Shown here one piece after another: positions 52,033-60,370 of a stretch of DNA of 64,000 bases. The stretch covers positions 1 to 64,000 of the forward strand of contig JAACWS010000014.1 of assembly GCA_009991955.1 (NCBI GenBank). Direction: 5' to 3'. The first letter of the stretch is position 1, and the number at the start of each line of letters is the position of its first letter. The position numbers and the translations under genes were made by a program. The notes beneath the pieces were generated by a model that was not told where the DNA came from, searched no databases, and saw nothing but the letters and a program-made list of their open reading frames with translations. The stretch is from Spirochaetales bacterium (GTDB lineage: Bacteria > Spirochaetota > Spirochaetia > DSM-27196 > Salinispiraceae).

Positions 52033-52549
52033 AGTTCCCCCCTTGCTGGAGAAGGGCGGCTAATTTTTCCCGCCCTCGAAATGCCCGAACTTTTACATTT
52101 CCTTCGGTAAGCCCAAGAGCTTCTCCGATTTCTTTATAACTTAGGTCGCCGTATTCTTTCATGATCAAAATAACCCGATATTTTTCGGGGATTTGTTCTA
52201 AAGCTTCCTGGACTTCTTTCCGGGTTTCCTTTCTTACGACTAAGGTCTCGCCCGATTGAACTTCCCTTGTTGGTTCCTTCAATAATCGTTCGTACGCCCG
52301 CTTTTCTCGCTTTTTCCGCTTTATATAATTCAGGGCTAGATTCTTACTTACTCGAATAAGCCAGTACTTTGCTTGGGGCTCGTCGGGAATTTGATCGAGC
52401 CTTGCATAGTAACGAATAAAGGCCTCGTGACACACCTCCTCCGCAGCCTCGGTGCTGTTCGTAATTCGGGAGGTAACCCGGGTGATGATAGGAAATACTT
52501 CCTTATACACTCGGTGGAAACGGGCTTCTTGGTCCTTGCTCCAATTCAT
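52022..52549 (-). CDS. ECF-type RNA polymerase sigma factor
   Basis: 175 residues. Region 2 is visible in NSTEAAEEVCHEAFIRYYAR and KYWLIRVSKNLALNYIKRKK (the -10 binding helix), and region 4 in IPEKYRVILIMKEYGDLSYK followed by EIGEALGLTEGNVKVRAFRG, with the DNA-recognition helix. This is the RpoE-like ECF build with no extra domain. ATG 52549 is preferred over a TTG one codon earlier. It lies 25 bases after cysS and directs the operon of anti-sigma, exported protein and transglutaminase-fold protein. Its target promoter cannot be read from one copy. Confidence 0.93.
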   Translation of the reverse strand: MNWSKDQEARFHRVYKEVFPIITRVTSRITNSTEAAEEVCHEAFIRYYARLDQIPDEPQAKYWLIRVSKNLALNYIKRKKREKRAYERLLKEPTREVQSGETLVVRKETRKEVQEALEQIPEKYRVILIMKEYGDLSYKEIGEALGLTEGNVKVRAFRGREKLAALLQQGGNYGS

Positions 52550-52573
52550 CAAACAATGACCCTCATAGGTGCG

Positions 52574-54016
52574 TTACATCTTTCGTTCATGGTTTTCCCA
52601 AGAAGTTCCTGTGGGGGTGTCGATAATCGTTATTCCTCGCCCTTTTAGCTGATTTCGAATTTCATCTGCCCGAGCGAAGTTCTTGTTCTTCCTCGCGGTG
52701 TTCCGTTCATCAATGAGAGCTTCAACCTCGGCGGCCAAAGCTGGATCCTGGGTAGGAACCGGTACCCCATCGGGGGTGAGGGCTTCTAATCCAAGGCCAA
52801 AGACCCTGTCCATGGTGTTTATAATCCAACGTTTTTCTTCGGGTCCGAGGGTAACGTCCTTGAGAGTACCCCATAATTCGGCTAGAGCCCGGGGCATGTT
52901 TAAGTCCTCGCCCAGATACTGTTCAAACCGGTCGAGATAGTCCCTACCCGTTGCCGATACTTGGTTTGGACCAAAGCCTGGCGAGGGGGAAGGAAGAGAT
53001 TTTACTTTTTCGAACAGGGCTCGGCGTCCTGCTCTAGCCCCTTCCAGGGCTTGTTCGGTAAAGGTTAGTTGGGTCCGGTAGTGGGCCCCAAGACAAAAGA
53101 ATCGGTAATCTAGGGCCTCAAAGCCCATCTCTTCAATTTTCGAGAGGGTCAAAAAGTTTCCCTCACTCTTACTCATCTTAAAGGTTTTGGTAAGCAGAAA
53201 TTCGGCGTGGAGCCAGTACTGTACCCACGGTTCCTTCCCGGTAGCAGCCTCGGTTTGAGCTATTTCGTTGGTGTGGTGGACAGGAATGTGATCTACCCCT
53301 CCACAGTGAATATCAAATTGGTCTCCCAGGTACTTTCGACTCATAGCACTGCATTCGACGTGCCACCCGGGGTACCCAACACCCCATGGACTTTCCCACA
53401 CCATAGCCTGGCGTCCAAATTTCGAGTTTGTAAACCACAGGACAAAATCTTGGGGGTTTCGTTTCGCCGTGTCCACTTCGATTCTTGCCCCCGCCTTGAG
53501 CTCTGTCCGGTCTAACAAGGCCATTTCGCCATACTTCGGAAACTTGCTCACATCAAAGTACACGTTACCCTCGGCCTGATACGTAAACCCTTTCTCTTCC
53601 AGGATTTTGATGAGGTCTATCATGTCTTGTATGTGTTCGGTGGCCTTACATATCACCGTTGGAGTCTGGATATTGAGTCTTGCCGTATCGGCAAAAAAGG
53701 CATCGGCATAAAATTTTGCGATATCCCATGGGGTCATACCTTTTTCTTGGGCCGACTTGAGCATCTTATCTTCGCCCTCGTCCCCATCTCCGGTGAGATG
53801 CCCCACATCGGTAATATTCATGACGTGACGGACTTTGTAGCCCGCATAGGTCAGGGTCCGCACGAGGAGATCTTCAAAAATATAGGTCCGCAAATTGCCA
53901 AGATGGGCGTAGTTGTAGACCGTTGGCCCACAGGCGTAGAGTTTTACTTCTTTGTCAGTAAGGGGTTTGAAAGGCTCAAGAACCCGTCCGTGACTATTGT
54001 AGAGTGCTATTTTCAA
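52574..54016 (-). CDS. cysS: Cysteinyl-tRNA synthetase
   Basis: 480 residues, class Ia synthetase for tRNA-Cys. Visible are the zinc cysteine in LYACGPTVYN, the HIGH motif as AHLGNLRTYIFEDLL, MNITDVGHLTGD, the WHVECSAMS and HCGGVDHIPVHHTNEIAQTE zinc ligands, and KMSKSEGN. The start is a TTG at 54016 with AAAGGG upstream; using the next internal ATG would remove the conserved front strand. Its promoter (54031-54059) overlaps the divergent murB promoter. It heads the transcript that continues into the ECF sigma operon. Confidence 0.96.
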   Translation of the reverse strand: MKIALYNSHGRVLEPFKPLTDKEVKLYACGPTVYNYAHLGNLRTYIFEDLLVRTLTYAGYKVRHVMNITDVGHLTGDGDEGEDKMLKSAQEKGMTPWDIAKFYADAFFADTARLNIQTPTVICKATEHIQDMIDLIKILEEKGFTYQAEGNVYFDVSKFPKYGEMALLDRTELKAGARIEVDTAKRNPQDFVLWFTNSKFGRQAMVWESPWGVGYPGWHVECSAMSRKYLGDQFDIHCGGVDHIPVHHTNEIAQTEAATGKEPWVQYWLHAEFLLTKTFKMSKSEGNFLTLSKIEEMGFEALDYRFFCLGAHYRTQLTFTEQALEGARAGRRALFEKVKSLPSPSPGFGPNQVSATGRDYLDRFEQYLGEDLNMPRALAELWGTLKDVTLGPEEKRWIINTMDRVFGLGLEALTPDGVPVPTQDPALAAEVEALIDERNTARKNKNFARADEIRNQLKGRGITIIDTPTGTSWENHERKM

Positions 54017-54030
54017 GTTGGGTGCCCTTT

Positions 54031-54059
54031 TCTATAGAAGTGCCCTTGGTTATACTCAA
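54031..54059 (-). promoter_or_regulatory. Promoter of cysS
   Basis: TTGAGT (54054-54059), 17-base spacer, TATAGA (54031-54036) on the minus strand. It overlaps the -10 box of murB on the other strand, so the two promoters may exclude each other. Confidence 0.65.
54051..54056 (+). promoter_or_regulatory. Putative -10 box, leaderless start of murB
   Basis: TATACT, six bases (CAAATC) before GTG 54063; no ribosome site is visible. Confidence 0.5.
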
Positions 54060-54062
54060 ATC

Positions 54063-54977
54063 GTGAGTAAGGTACGAGAAAACCTCAAAAGAATCAACAT
54101 TGAGGGTTCGGTTGTCTACAACGAACCTATGGCAAAACATACTACCTTTCGGGTTGGAGGACCGGCCGAAGTTTATATTCGGCCAAAAAATTCGGCGGAC
54201 GTCGCAAAGGTTGTTCAATATTGCCGATCTTCCCAGACCCCCCTGTTTGTACTGGGGGGGGGCGCTAACATACTGGTTTCCGACAAGGGAATCTCGGGTA
54301 TCGTGTTGGCTATGGAATCCTTACACCACATTTCTCTTTCGGGCACCGACCTTTTGGTCCAGGCTGGAGCCGGAGTTTCGGAAGTGTCGGCCTTTGCGGC
54401 AGAACGGGGTTTGGGAGGGTTCGAGTTCATTTATTCGATGCCCGGCTCCTTCGGAGGGGCCGTATGGATGAATGCCCGTTGTTACGGCTCAGAGGTGGCC
54501 GAGGTCCTAAGAGAAGTGACATACCTTGACACCGAAGGAAATGTGGCTCAGATGTACCCTGCCCGGGAGGAGTTCTCCTATAAGGACACGCCGTTCATGA
54601 AAAACCCCTGGATAATCCTCGAAGGAAAAATCAGTTTGACCCCAGCAGATCCGAATTCTCTATGGAAGGAAATGAAAGAATTCGAAACCGATCGGCGAAC
54701 GAAGGGCCATTTTGATGCCCCCTGTGCAGGCTCAGTTTTTAAAAATAACCGAGACTTTGGGGCCCCCTCGGGGCAAATTATCGACCGCCTCGGTCTTCGG
54801 GGCACTACCCTCGGGGGTGCTCAAATTAGCCCGATTCACGGGAATATAATCATAAACCAAGGAAATGCCCGGGCCCAAGATATCGGTGACCTCATCGATT
54901 TTGTACAAAACCAGGTACATACCCAGTTTGGCTTCCATCTGGAACCAGAAGTTATTCGGGTTGGGGACTGGACCTAA
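54063..54977 (+). CDS. murB: UDP-N-acetylenolpyruvoylglucosamine reductase
   Basis: 304 residues, the FAD enzyme that completes UDP-MurNAc in peptidoglycan synthesis. Type IIb (short) MurB features: MAKHTTFRVGGPAEVYIRP, LGGGANILVSDKGI, YSMPGSFGGAVWMNARCYGS, the proton-donor serine in AGSVFKNN and the terminal Glu in HLEPEVIRVG. GTG 54063 is chosen over frame extension to 54018 because family members begin with this ENLKRI helix and the TATACT box stands six bases upstream. It diverges from cysS. Its last 26 bases overlap the convergent outer-membrane-like gene. Confidence 0.95.
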   Translation: MSKVRENLKRINIEGSVVYNEPMAKHTTFRVGGPAEVYIRPKNSADVAKVVQYCRSSQTPLFVLGGGANILVSDKGISGIVLAMESLHHISLSGTDLLVQAGAGVSEVSAFAAERGLGGFEFIYSMPGSFGGAVWMNARCYGSEVAEVLREVTYLDTEGNVAQMYPAREEFSYKDTPFMKNPWIILEGKISLTPADPNSLWKEMKEFETDRRTKGHFDAPCAGSVFKNNRDFGAPSGQIIDRLGLRGTTLGGAQISPIHGNIIINQGNARAQDIGDLIDFVQNQVHTQFGFHLEPEVIRVGDWT

Positions 54978-56376
54978 AGGATACTTCCCCACGAATTTGA
55001 GTTAGCCCCATCGCCGGTCCTCGAAGATAACTGCCAAGAGTAACTCCCCGGTACCATTGAGCCTCAAGGTAATCGGTTTGTTCGAGTCCAAGAGACCACC
55101 CTAGGACCCCTCCGGGCAGCTCGGTCTCGAAATCAACCTGGGCTCGGCCTTTTAATTCCCAGACCCGCAAATCCCTTAAATGTTGATCGACGACAAAGCT
55201 CGCCCCTATCAGAGGCCCTTTCGTCGAAAGGGTGTGGACCAGTCTCTTTTTTTCTATCGAAGGTACCGTCCCTCCTTCACCTTCAACTGCCAGCTCCCCC
55301 AGAATACCAAGGGTAAGAGTTCGGGAACCAAAAAGGATCGAAAGTTTTGGCTCCAGGCTATAGGTCATGCGAGAAAATTGCGATCCACCTAGGGAGGGTA
55401 CCTCAAATGGAAGAGAACGACCATTCACCATTCCTCGAACACTCAAACTTCCCGATTGCCTCTTTTCGGTAAAGGTTACACTACCCGAACCCTCAAGAAA
55501 GGTATCCTTTTGATTATGGTAAAGTCCAAGCACCGTCTTGGCCTCCAGTTTTTTTGAGCCAAAATTCAAGGTTCCAAGCCCTACTCCCTCCGCAGACCAG
55601 AAAAGATCGGGGTGTATCCTCGCCCCCTGGTAGATCAGCAGAAACTCCCCGGCCCATACTTGGCCAGAAGAAGCCTTTTCCTGCCGCCGCACCCTCCCCA
55701 CAATACCCGACCACCAAACTTGATCGAGGGGGCCCGAGAGGAGATTGTATCTGAAACCCCCACCAGCCCAGCCGAACCAAGGACCAAGAACTCCACCTTG
55801 GATTCCAACACCGCCACCAAGGCTCCAAAGATCACCGATATTTACTATACTTCCACCTAGAAGCTGTACCTCAGTCCCCTTCTCTCCCAAAAATAACGTT
55901 CCTTTGCCTAAACCGAAGATGGTCGGATCTTTGTCAGACTTAAGCTCCGTAAGAAGCCCAAGATGACCCTTACCTGGGAGGGTTATCACTCCCCCCCAAC
56001 GCTGTTTTTGGTAATCATCAAAGGGCATAGTTCCGGGAAAGGATGGAAGGCCAATAAGGGAGGGGGTCAGAGATTGGGGTTGCAGAAATCTTCGAAACTC
56101 GAGGTCCAGAACCATCGGACCTAGTCGAACCCAAGGCAGGGAGAGACTCCCCCGGGGAACAGTTACTTCCCGGCCTTCGGTGGGATGAATGGCCTCCATG
56201 ACGACCTCGAGAGGTTTCCATTCGAAGGAAAGACGGGACACCACCACGGAGTTCTTCCAGGAGGTAGTACCTTTCCAACGGGCAGGAGTTTGTGGCCCGA
56301 GATTTTGGGCACAAATTTCGGTCTGGGGCAGAGCAATGCACCCAAGAATAAGAAAAACACCCAGGTAAAGTCTCAT
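54952..56376 (-). CDS. Probable outer-membrane or exported beta-rich protein
   Basis: About 474 residues with a signal peptide (LYLGVFLILGCIALPQTEICA). The rest is strongly beta-rich with alternating hydrophobic residues, many Gly/Trp/Tyr and repeated strands such as GGGVGIQGGVLGPWFGWAGG and RGVTLGSYLRGPAMGL, as expected for a membrane beta-barrel, though no known family is recognised. A Cys in LGC could also make it a lipoprotein. The start is uncertain: ATG 56376 has AAGGAG almost touching it, while GTG 56400 lies just upstream. It is downstream of the DJ-1 gene by about 75 bases and ends inside murB. Confidence 0.65.
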   Translation of the reverse strand: MRLYLGVFLILGCIALPQTEICAQNLGPQTPARWKGTTSWKNSVVVSRLSFEWKPLEVVMEAIHPTEGREVTVPRGSLSLPWVRLGPMVLDLEFRRFLQPQSLTPSLIGLPSFPGTMPFDDYQKQRWGGVITLPGKGHLGLLTELKSDKDPTIFGLGKGTLFLGEKGTEVQLLGGSIVNIGDLWSLGGGVGIQGGVLGPWFGWAGGGFRYNLLSGPLDQVWWSGIVGRVRRQEKASSGQVWAGEFLLIYQGARIHPDLFWSAEGVGLGTLNFGSKKLEAKTVLGLYHNQKDTFLEGSGSVTFTEKRQSGSLSVRGMVNGRSLPFEVPSLGGSQFSRMTYSLEPKLSILFGSRTLTLGILGELAVEGEGGTVPSIEKKRLVHTLSTKGPLIGASFVVDQHLRDLRVWELKGRAQVDFETELPGGVLGWSLGLEQTDYLEAQWYRGVTLGSYLRGPAMGLTQIRGEVSFRSSPQPE

Positions 56377-56451
56377 ACTCCTTATTACGGGGCTGGACAC
56401 CTGGGTGCTTCAAGAATGCAAAAAAAAGTTCGAAAAACTGTGGATTACCCC

Positions 56452-57012
56452 TCAGGCTCTAAGGAGAACCGAGCCTTTTAGGTCATCTGCCACCCTTGTT
56501 CCAAAAAGCTCTTCGATAAGGGTGTAGGCAAATTCTCCTGCGGTACCCGCTCCCCGGCTTGTTACCAAACGCCCGGATACGACGACCCGGTCTTCTTTCC
56601 AGGCACCCTCGGTCACCCTCGACTCAAATCCGGGGTAACAGGTAAAAAGCTGATCTTTGAGTAATCCTTGAGGGCCCAACACCACGGCTGGGGCTGCACA
56701 AATTGCTCCAATTAAGCCACCGGCCTCTTTTACTCTTGCTATAAGTGCACCGACCTCTGGAGAATCGGCCAGGTTCTGGGCGCCAGGCATACCCCCCGGA
56801 AGCACTACACAATCGGGAGTACCGGTATAGGACTCTATAGATCCCTCGGTCTTTACAGTCACTCCTCTGCTCCCAACCACCGTTCCGTCGGGGTCGGAGC
56901 CGACTCCAAGAACGCGGACTTTCACTCCTGCACGACGCAGGTAGTCTACCGGGGTTATGGCTTCTACTTCCTCGAACCCTGGAGCGAATAAAACAATTGC
57001 AGATTTTTCCAC
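56452..57012 (-). CDS. DJ-1/PfpI-family protein (YajL-like)
   Basis: 186 residues. The nucleophile-elbow cysteine is in GLIGAICAAPAVVLG, with the conserved glutamate in APGFEEVEAITPVDYLRRAG and GGMPGAQNLADS as expected for DJ-1/YajL. These act as oxidative-stress chaperones or glyoxalase/deglycase-type enzymes; activity is debated for the family. The GTG at 57012 starts 14 bases after the OmpA-type gene, so both are probably on one mRNA. The C-terminus TSRGAGTAGEFAYTLIEELF is typical. Confidence 0.92.
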   Translation of the reverse strand: MEKSAIVLFAPGFEEVEAITPVDYLRRAGVKVRVLGVGSDPDGTVVGSRGVTVKTEGSIESYTGTPDCVVLPGGMPGAQNLADSPEVGALIARVKEAGGLIGAICAAPAVVLGPQGLLKDQLFTCYPGFESRVTEGAWKEDRVVVSGRLVTSRGAGTAGEFAYTLIEELFGTRVADDLKGSVLLRA

Positions 57013-57025
57013 CGGTTCCCTCTCC

Positions 57026-59623
57026 TTACTTTTCGAGAATAAACTCGACCCGTCTATTCTTCCAGCGATTCTCGAGATCCGAATGGGGAACTATTGGACG
57101 GGATCCTCCAAAGCCTTCGATGGACATTCTATTCCAATCGACTCCTAAAATTGTTAGGGCCTTGCGAACCTCGGTAGCTCGGTTTCGACTCAAAGGAATG
57201 AGCTCATTTCGCTGTTCAGCCGCGGCCCGGGCGGAATCGTTCCAGAGAACTTGAACGGCATGCCCCTCGATTCTTATACGATAGTCGCTGTATCGGTTCA
57301 AAATCCCAGCCAATCGCCGTAGGGTAACAAGGTTTGTCGTCCGTTGGCCGTTTTCCACTGCGAACAAACTGGAGGTATTCCCTGCAAAAATGATACTGGG
57401 AATAAGAATCCGTAGCCGGTCTCCTTCTCGCATAACCAGCACATCGGTTGCGATTCCTGCTCCACTCAGGTGCCGACTACCAAACTCGTCGAAGATTGTG
57501 AGTTGAACAAAGTAGTCCGAAGCCGATTGAACAAGTTCTCCGGATTCGCTGGTACCATCCCAGATCAAGGTAGCCGGCGGCGTACCCGATCCGCTCCACT
57601 GGCGGAAAGGATTCCCAACAGGGTCGAGGATATCGAGAACCCATCGAGCAACCGGCCGCGACGATGCAGAGGTATCGGTAGTAATCGTGAGAACATCGTC
57701 AGATCCATCGTCATCGGGACTGAACAACTCGGGTGACACCCTTACCCTACCTACTAAAGGTGCACTTCCGAGAGCGATGGAAGTATCGCTAACCACCCGT
57801 AGGAGGTCGCCATTCATGAACCGAAGCTCGGCCTCTGCCCGGTACTCCCCATCGGGAGCAGGAATACCGTTCGACCGACTTCCATCCCATATGACCAGAG
57901 GGATAAAGTCCCGACTGGTACGGATGAAGTACGCTCGATTATCAGTGCCCACCAACGAAACCGACATAGTCTCGAGGTTTTCAACGTTATTCAATAGAAC
58001 CCGAATTTGGGTCGAGTCGGCGCCGTCTTGTCCCGGGGTCAGGAGGGTTTCGCTCACGGTAATTCTCAGGTCCGATCGGTCGGCGGTATCTTTAATGAAC
58101 CGAGCGGGGTTACTAACTCCCAAGTTTCCGGCCCTATCTCGGGCTTCGAGGGTGAACTGATAAAGCCCATCGGGCAAGGGTACATTTTGTACACCCTCGG
58201 GTACCTGGAATCCATATTGCCGGGCAAAAGCCGATGGCAAGGTGCCGTCCCATCGATGGGGAAAGGTTACTCCAGCATTCGTAAGAACACTCAAAGGTAT
58301 TTCGTAGCGCTCTTCATCCTGATAGAGAGCCACAAGATTCCACTCAACGGTCTCGTCGGCGTTTACTAGGATATTTAAGTGAGTTTTTTGGTCACCTCCA
58401 AAAATAACCGGGAACCCAAGCTCGGTGCCCGTAGGCTGGGTTGCTAGAGTGATTCCTGCTCTGGGAGCTGTTCGGTCGATGGTGATTTGTAGAGGACCAG
58501 AAATTGGATTATTTCCATTGGCGTAGAGAATACTTAATTCTGCCAGATATTCACCTTCGGGCAAATCGAGGGTTTCGGTCTCGGGCCTTCCTGGGTTGCC
58601 CTTACCGGTAAACACTACAGATGAAGGAAGTGGCCCTTGGCCAGTAAACCTGCGAACAACTATGGCGTCTTTATCGCGGATTTCGAGGGTCCACGAAGTT
58701 ATACCTTCGGTGCGACTCACCTCGAGCTGGAGAGGCAAGGAGCCACTGGCTTCGGGACTGAAATACCGAAGATCTGAATCCTCCAAGTAGACCCTTACAT
58801 CTCCGGTATCGGTGTTTAACCGGAAGGGCAAGGCTTGAGTGATTTGATTTCCTGCTCGGTCGATTCCATCGATGACAAATTGGTATTCCCCATTGGGCGC
58901 CGCGCCGGTCGAACCGACATTTGCAACCCCATCCCAGATGGTCGATCCACTGGCGACTACGTCTGAGGCTGTAGGATTAGTATCCGCTTGGGTTGCCGGG
59001 GCCTCCCATACCTTTTGACCTGTAGATGTTTGAATTGAGTAATTCCAGGTCAAGGCCGGGCCTGTTCGATGGGTAAAGGTAATTGTATCCCGTACCCCGT
59101 CGCCATTTGGACTAAAGAGGGTCACATTCGAGGTAAGATCGAGAACTTCAGGGGCGCGGGTATCTACAACAACTTGGAGCGGTGGGGTGGCGGAGCCCCG
59201 GCCCTCATCGTTTTTTACTCCCAGTTGATAAAAGTACACGTCATCGGAAACTACAGCTCCTGATTGGTTTTGGCCATTCCACCGAATGTTGTCTGGTAGG
59301 GCGATAACCGGTCGCGCTTGGGTAGCAAATGTCCGCTGGAGGAAGGTTCTCGAATCGGTGACCGTGGCTTCCTGCCGGAATACAACCTCACCATTCTTAT
59401 CGAAAATGTTGAGCTCAAACACCTTAATCGACTCCAGGTTTTCGACCTGTTCTGCTTCGATTTCTAGCAATAGCTCTCCATTTGCACTTCCGGGGGAAAT
59501 AAATGTGGGTGCTTTACGAAAATTCACCGACGGAATAGGCTCCTGACCTCCCCCCGCAATAAGGGGGAAAAGGGTAAGGACTAATAAACTTAGGACGATA
59601 ATCCACTTCTGTTGACCTTTCAT
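57026..59623 (-). CDS. Ig-repeat exported protein with OmpA-like C-terminus
   Basis: 865 residues with a signal peptide (WIIVLSLLVLTLFPLIAGGG). Residues 30-740 are a series of FlgD/Ig-like modules with recurring 'xxWDGxxxxGxxxPxGEY' strands (for example IRWNGQNQSGAVVSDDVYFY, WDGSRSNGIPAPDGEYRAEA, WDGTSESGELVQSASDYFVQ) and 'FSPNGDGVRDTI'/'FSPDDDGSDDVL' openings. The last 110 residues are an OmpA domain (IRIEGHAVQV, RATEVRKALTILGVDWNRMS, NRWKNRRVEFILEK) that binds peptidoglycan. Such proteins span the periplasm or cover the surface in spirochaetes. AGGAGC precedes ATG 59623. It heads a transcript with the DJ-1 gene. Confidence 0.9.
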   Translation of the reverse strand: MKGQQKWIIVLSLLVLTLFPLIAGGGQEPIPSVNFRKAPTFISPGSANGELLLEIEAEQVENLESIKVFELNIFDKNGEVVFRQEATVTDSRTFLQRTFATQARPVIALPDNIRWNGQNQSGAVVSDDVYFYQLGVKNDEGRGSATPPLQVVVDTRAPEVLDLTSNVTLFSPNGDGVRDTITFTHRTGPALTWNYSIQTSTGQKVWEAPATQADTNPTASDVVASGSTIWDGVANVGSTGAAPNGEYQFVIDGIDRAGNQITQALPFRLNTDTGDVRVYLEDSDLRYFSPEASGSLPLQLEVSRTEGITSWTLEIRDKDAIVVRRFTGQGPLPSSVVFTGKGNPGRPETETLDLPEGEYLAELSILYANGNNPISGPLQITIDRTAPRAGITLATQPTGTELGFPVIFGGDQKTHLNILVNADETVEWNLVALYQDEERYEIPLSVLTNAGVTFPHRWDGTLPSAFARQYGFQVPEGVQNVPLPDGLYQFTLEARDRAGNLGVSNPARFIKDTADRSDLRITVSETLLTPGQDGADSTQIRVLLNNVENLETMSVSLVGTDNRAYFIRTSRDFIPLVIWDGSRSNGIPAPDGEYRAEAELRFMNGDLLRVVSDTSIALGSAPLVGRVRVSPELFSPDDDGSDDVLTITTDTSASSRPVARWVLDILDPVGNPFRQWSGSGTPPATLIWDGTSESGELVQSASDYFVQLTIFDEFGSRHLSGAGIATDVLVMREGDRLRILIPSIIFAGNTSSLFAVENGQRTTNLVTLRRLAGILNRYSDYRIRIEGHAVQVLWNDSARAAAEQRNELIPLSRNRATEVRKALTILGVDWNRMSIEGFGGSRPIVPHSDLENRWKNRRVEFILEK

Positions 59624-59820
59624 ATATGCTCCTCGCTCGATAAGAAAACCCCAATAATCGATTTTTGTATCATTCTTGGGATGTCACTTGTAAAATATAC
59701 TCATTTTTTACCCATTTTCCCTGGATTTTCTCGGCTAAAGTTCTTTTTTGTGAGAATTCGTCATTCCATTGCTCGACTAGTCTTGGGCGATTTGCTCTTC
59801 TTCCCCCTTTTTGTTATCTT
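59624..59820. other. Non-coding divergent spacer
   Basis: First part of the 273-base gap between the OmpA-type gene and the GNAT/racemase pair. Pyrimidine-rich on the plus strand. An open frame of about 70 codons here looks artificial (low complexity, no ribosome site). No RNA gene is recognised. Confidence 0.6.
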
Positions 59821-59838
59821 TATTTAGTGTACTAAATA
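59821..59838. promoter_or_regulatory. Palindromic operator-like site TATTTAGT-GT-ACTAAATA
   Basis: Perfect 8+8 palindrome with a two-base centre, 59 bases before the GNAT start. A TTGTTA at 59811-59816 and the TAAATA inside the right arm (16-base spacing) could be the promoter, so a protein bound here would cover the -10 box. Confidence 0.55.
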
Positions 59839-59896
59839 ATTTATCCCACAGTCCACCCATTAAACACCCTGGGCACCTCAATAACAAGGAGCATGA

Positions 59897-60370
59897 ATGA
59901 GTATCTTTTCGTCTGTACTTACCCAAGAGAATCAAGGGAATTATCCGGTCTCTCTTGGGAATATTGTAGAATTTTTATATACCCACCTCGATGAGTTCCG
60001 GGACTCCCGTTCAGCTATTTCTAACGCCATCGATTACGCCCTTTCGGCTCCGAACAGAGAAAAAGGATTTGTTCTCGGGGCCTTTTCCCAAGAAGGTAAT
60101 GATCCTTCCGCCCTGATTGGCCTCGTAGTAATGAATGCCACCGGCATGTCCGGTTACGTACCACCCAATTTTCTTGTCTACATCGCGGTTCACCGAGATT
60201 TTCGGGGGAAGGGATTAGGAAAGACGCTACTGACCGAAGTCTTTGCGCAGACCTCCGGATCCATCTCCCTCCATGTGGAGTACAATAATCCGGCGAAGGG
60301 ACTTTACGAAAAGCTCGGATTCACCTCGAAATATGCCGAAATGCGCTGGGAGGCTCCAACCAATGGCTAA
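59897..60370 (+). CDS. GNAT acetyltransferase next to racemase
   Basis: 157 residues of the GNAT fold. The CoA-binding region is VYIAVHRDFRGKGLGKTLLT, and the final NNPAKGLYEKLGFTSK is the usual substrate-side loop. AAGGAG and an ATG at 59897 give a good start. The stop codon overlaps the start of the PLP racemase gene by eight bases, so the two enzymes are made together. N-acetylation of an amino acid or amine handled by the racemase is a reasonable inference, but the substrate is not visible. Confidence 0.87.
   Translation: MSIFSSVLTQENQGNYPVSLGNIVEFLYTHLDEFRDSRSAISNAIDYALSAPNREKGFVLGAFSQEGNDPSALIGLVVMNATGMSGYVPPNFLVYIAVHRDFRGKGLGKTLLTEVFAQTSGSISLHVEYNNPAKGLYEKLGFTSKYAEMRWEAPTNG

Noticed and set aside
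59612-59827. 71-codon plus-strand frame in the OmpA/GNAT spacer
   Set aside because: Starts inside the opposite gene start, low complexity, no ribosome site.
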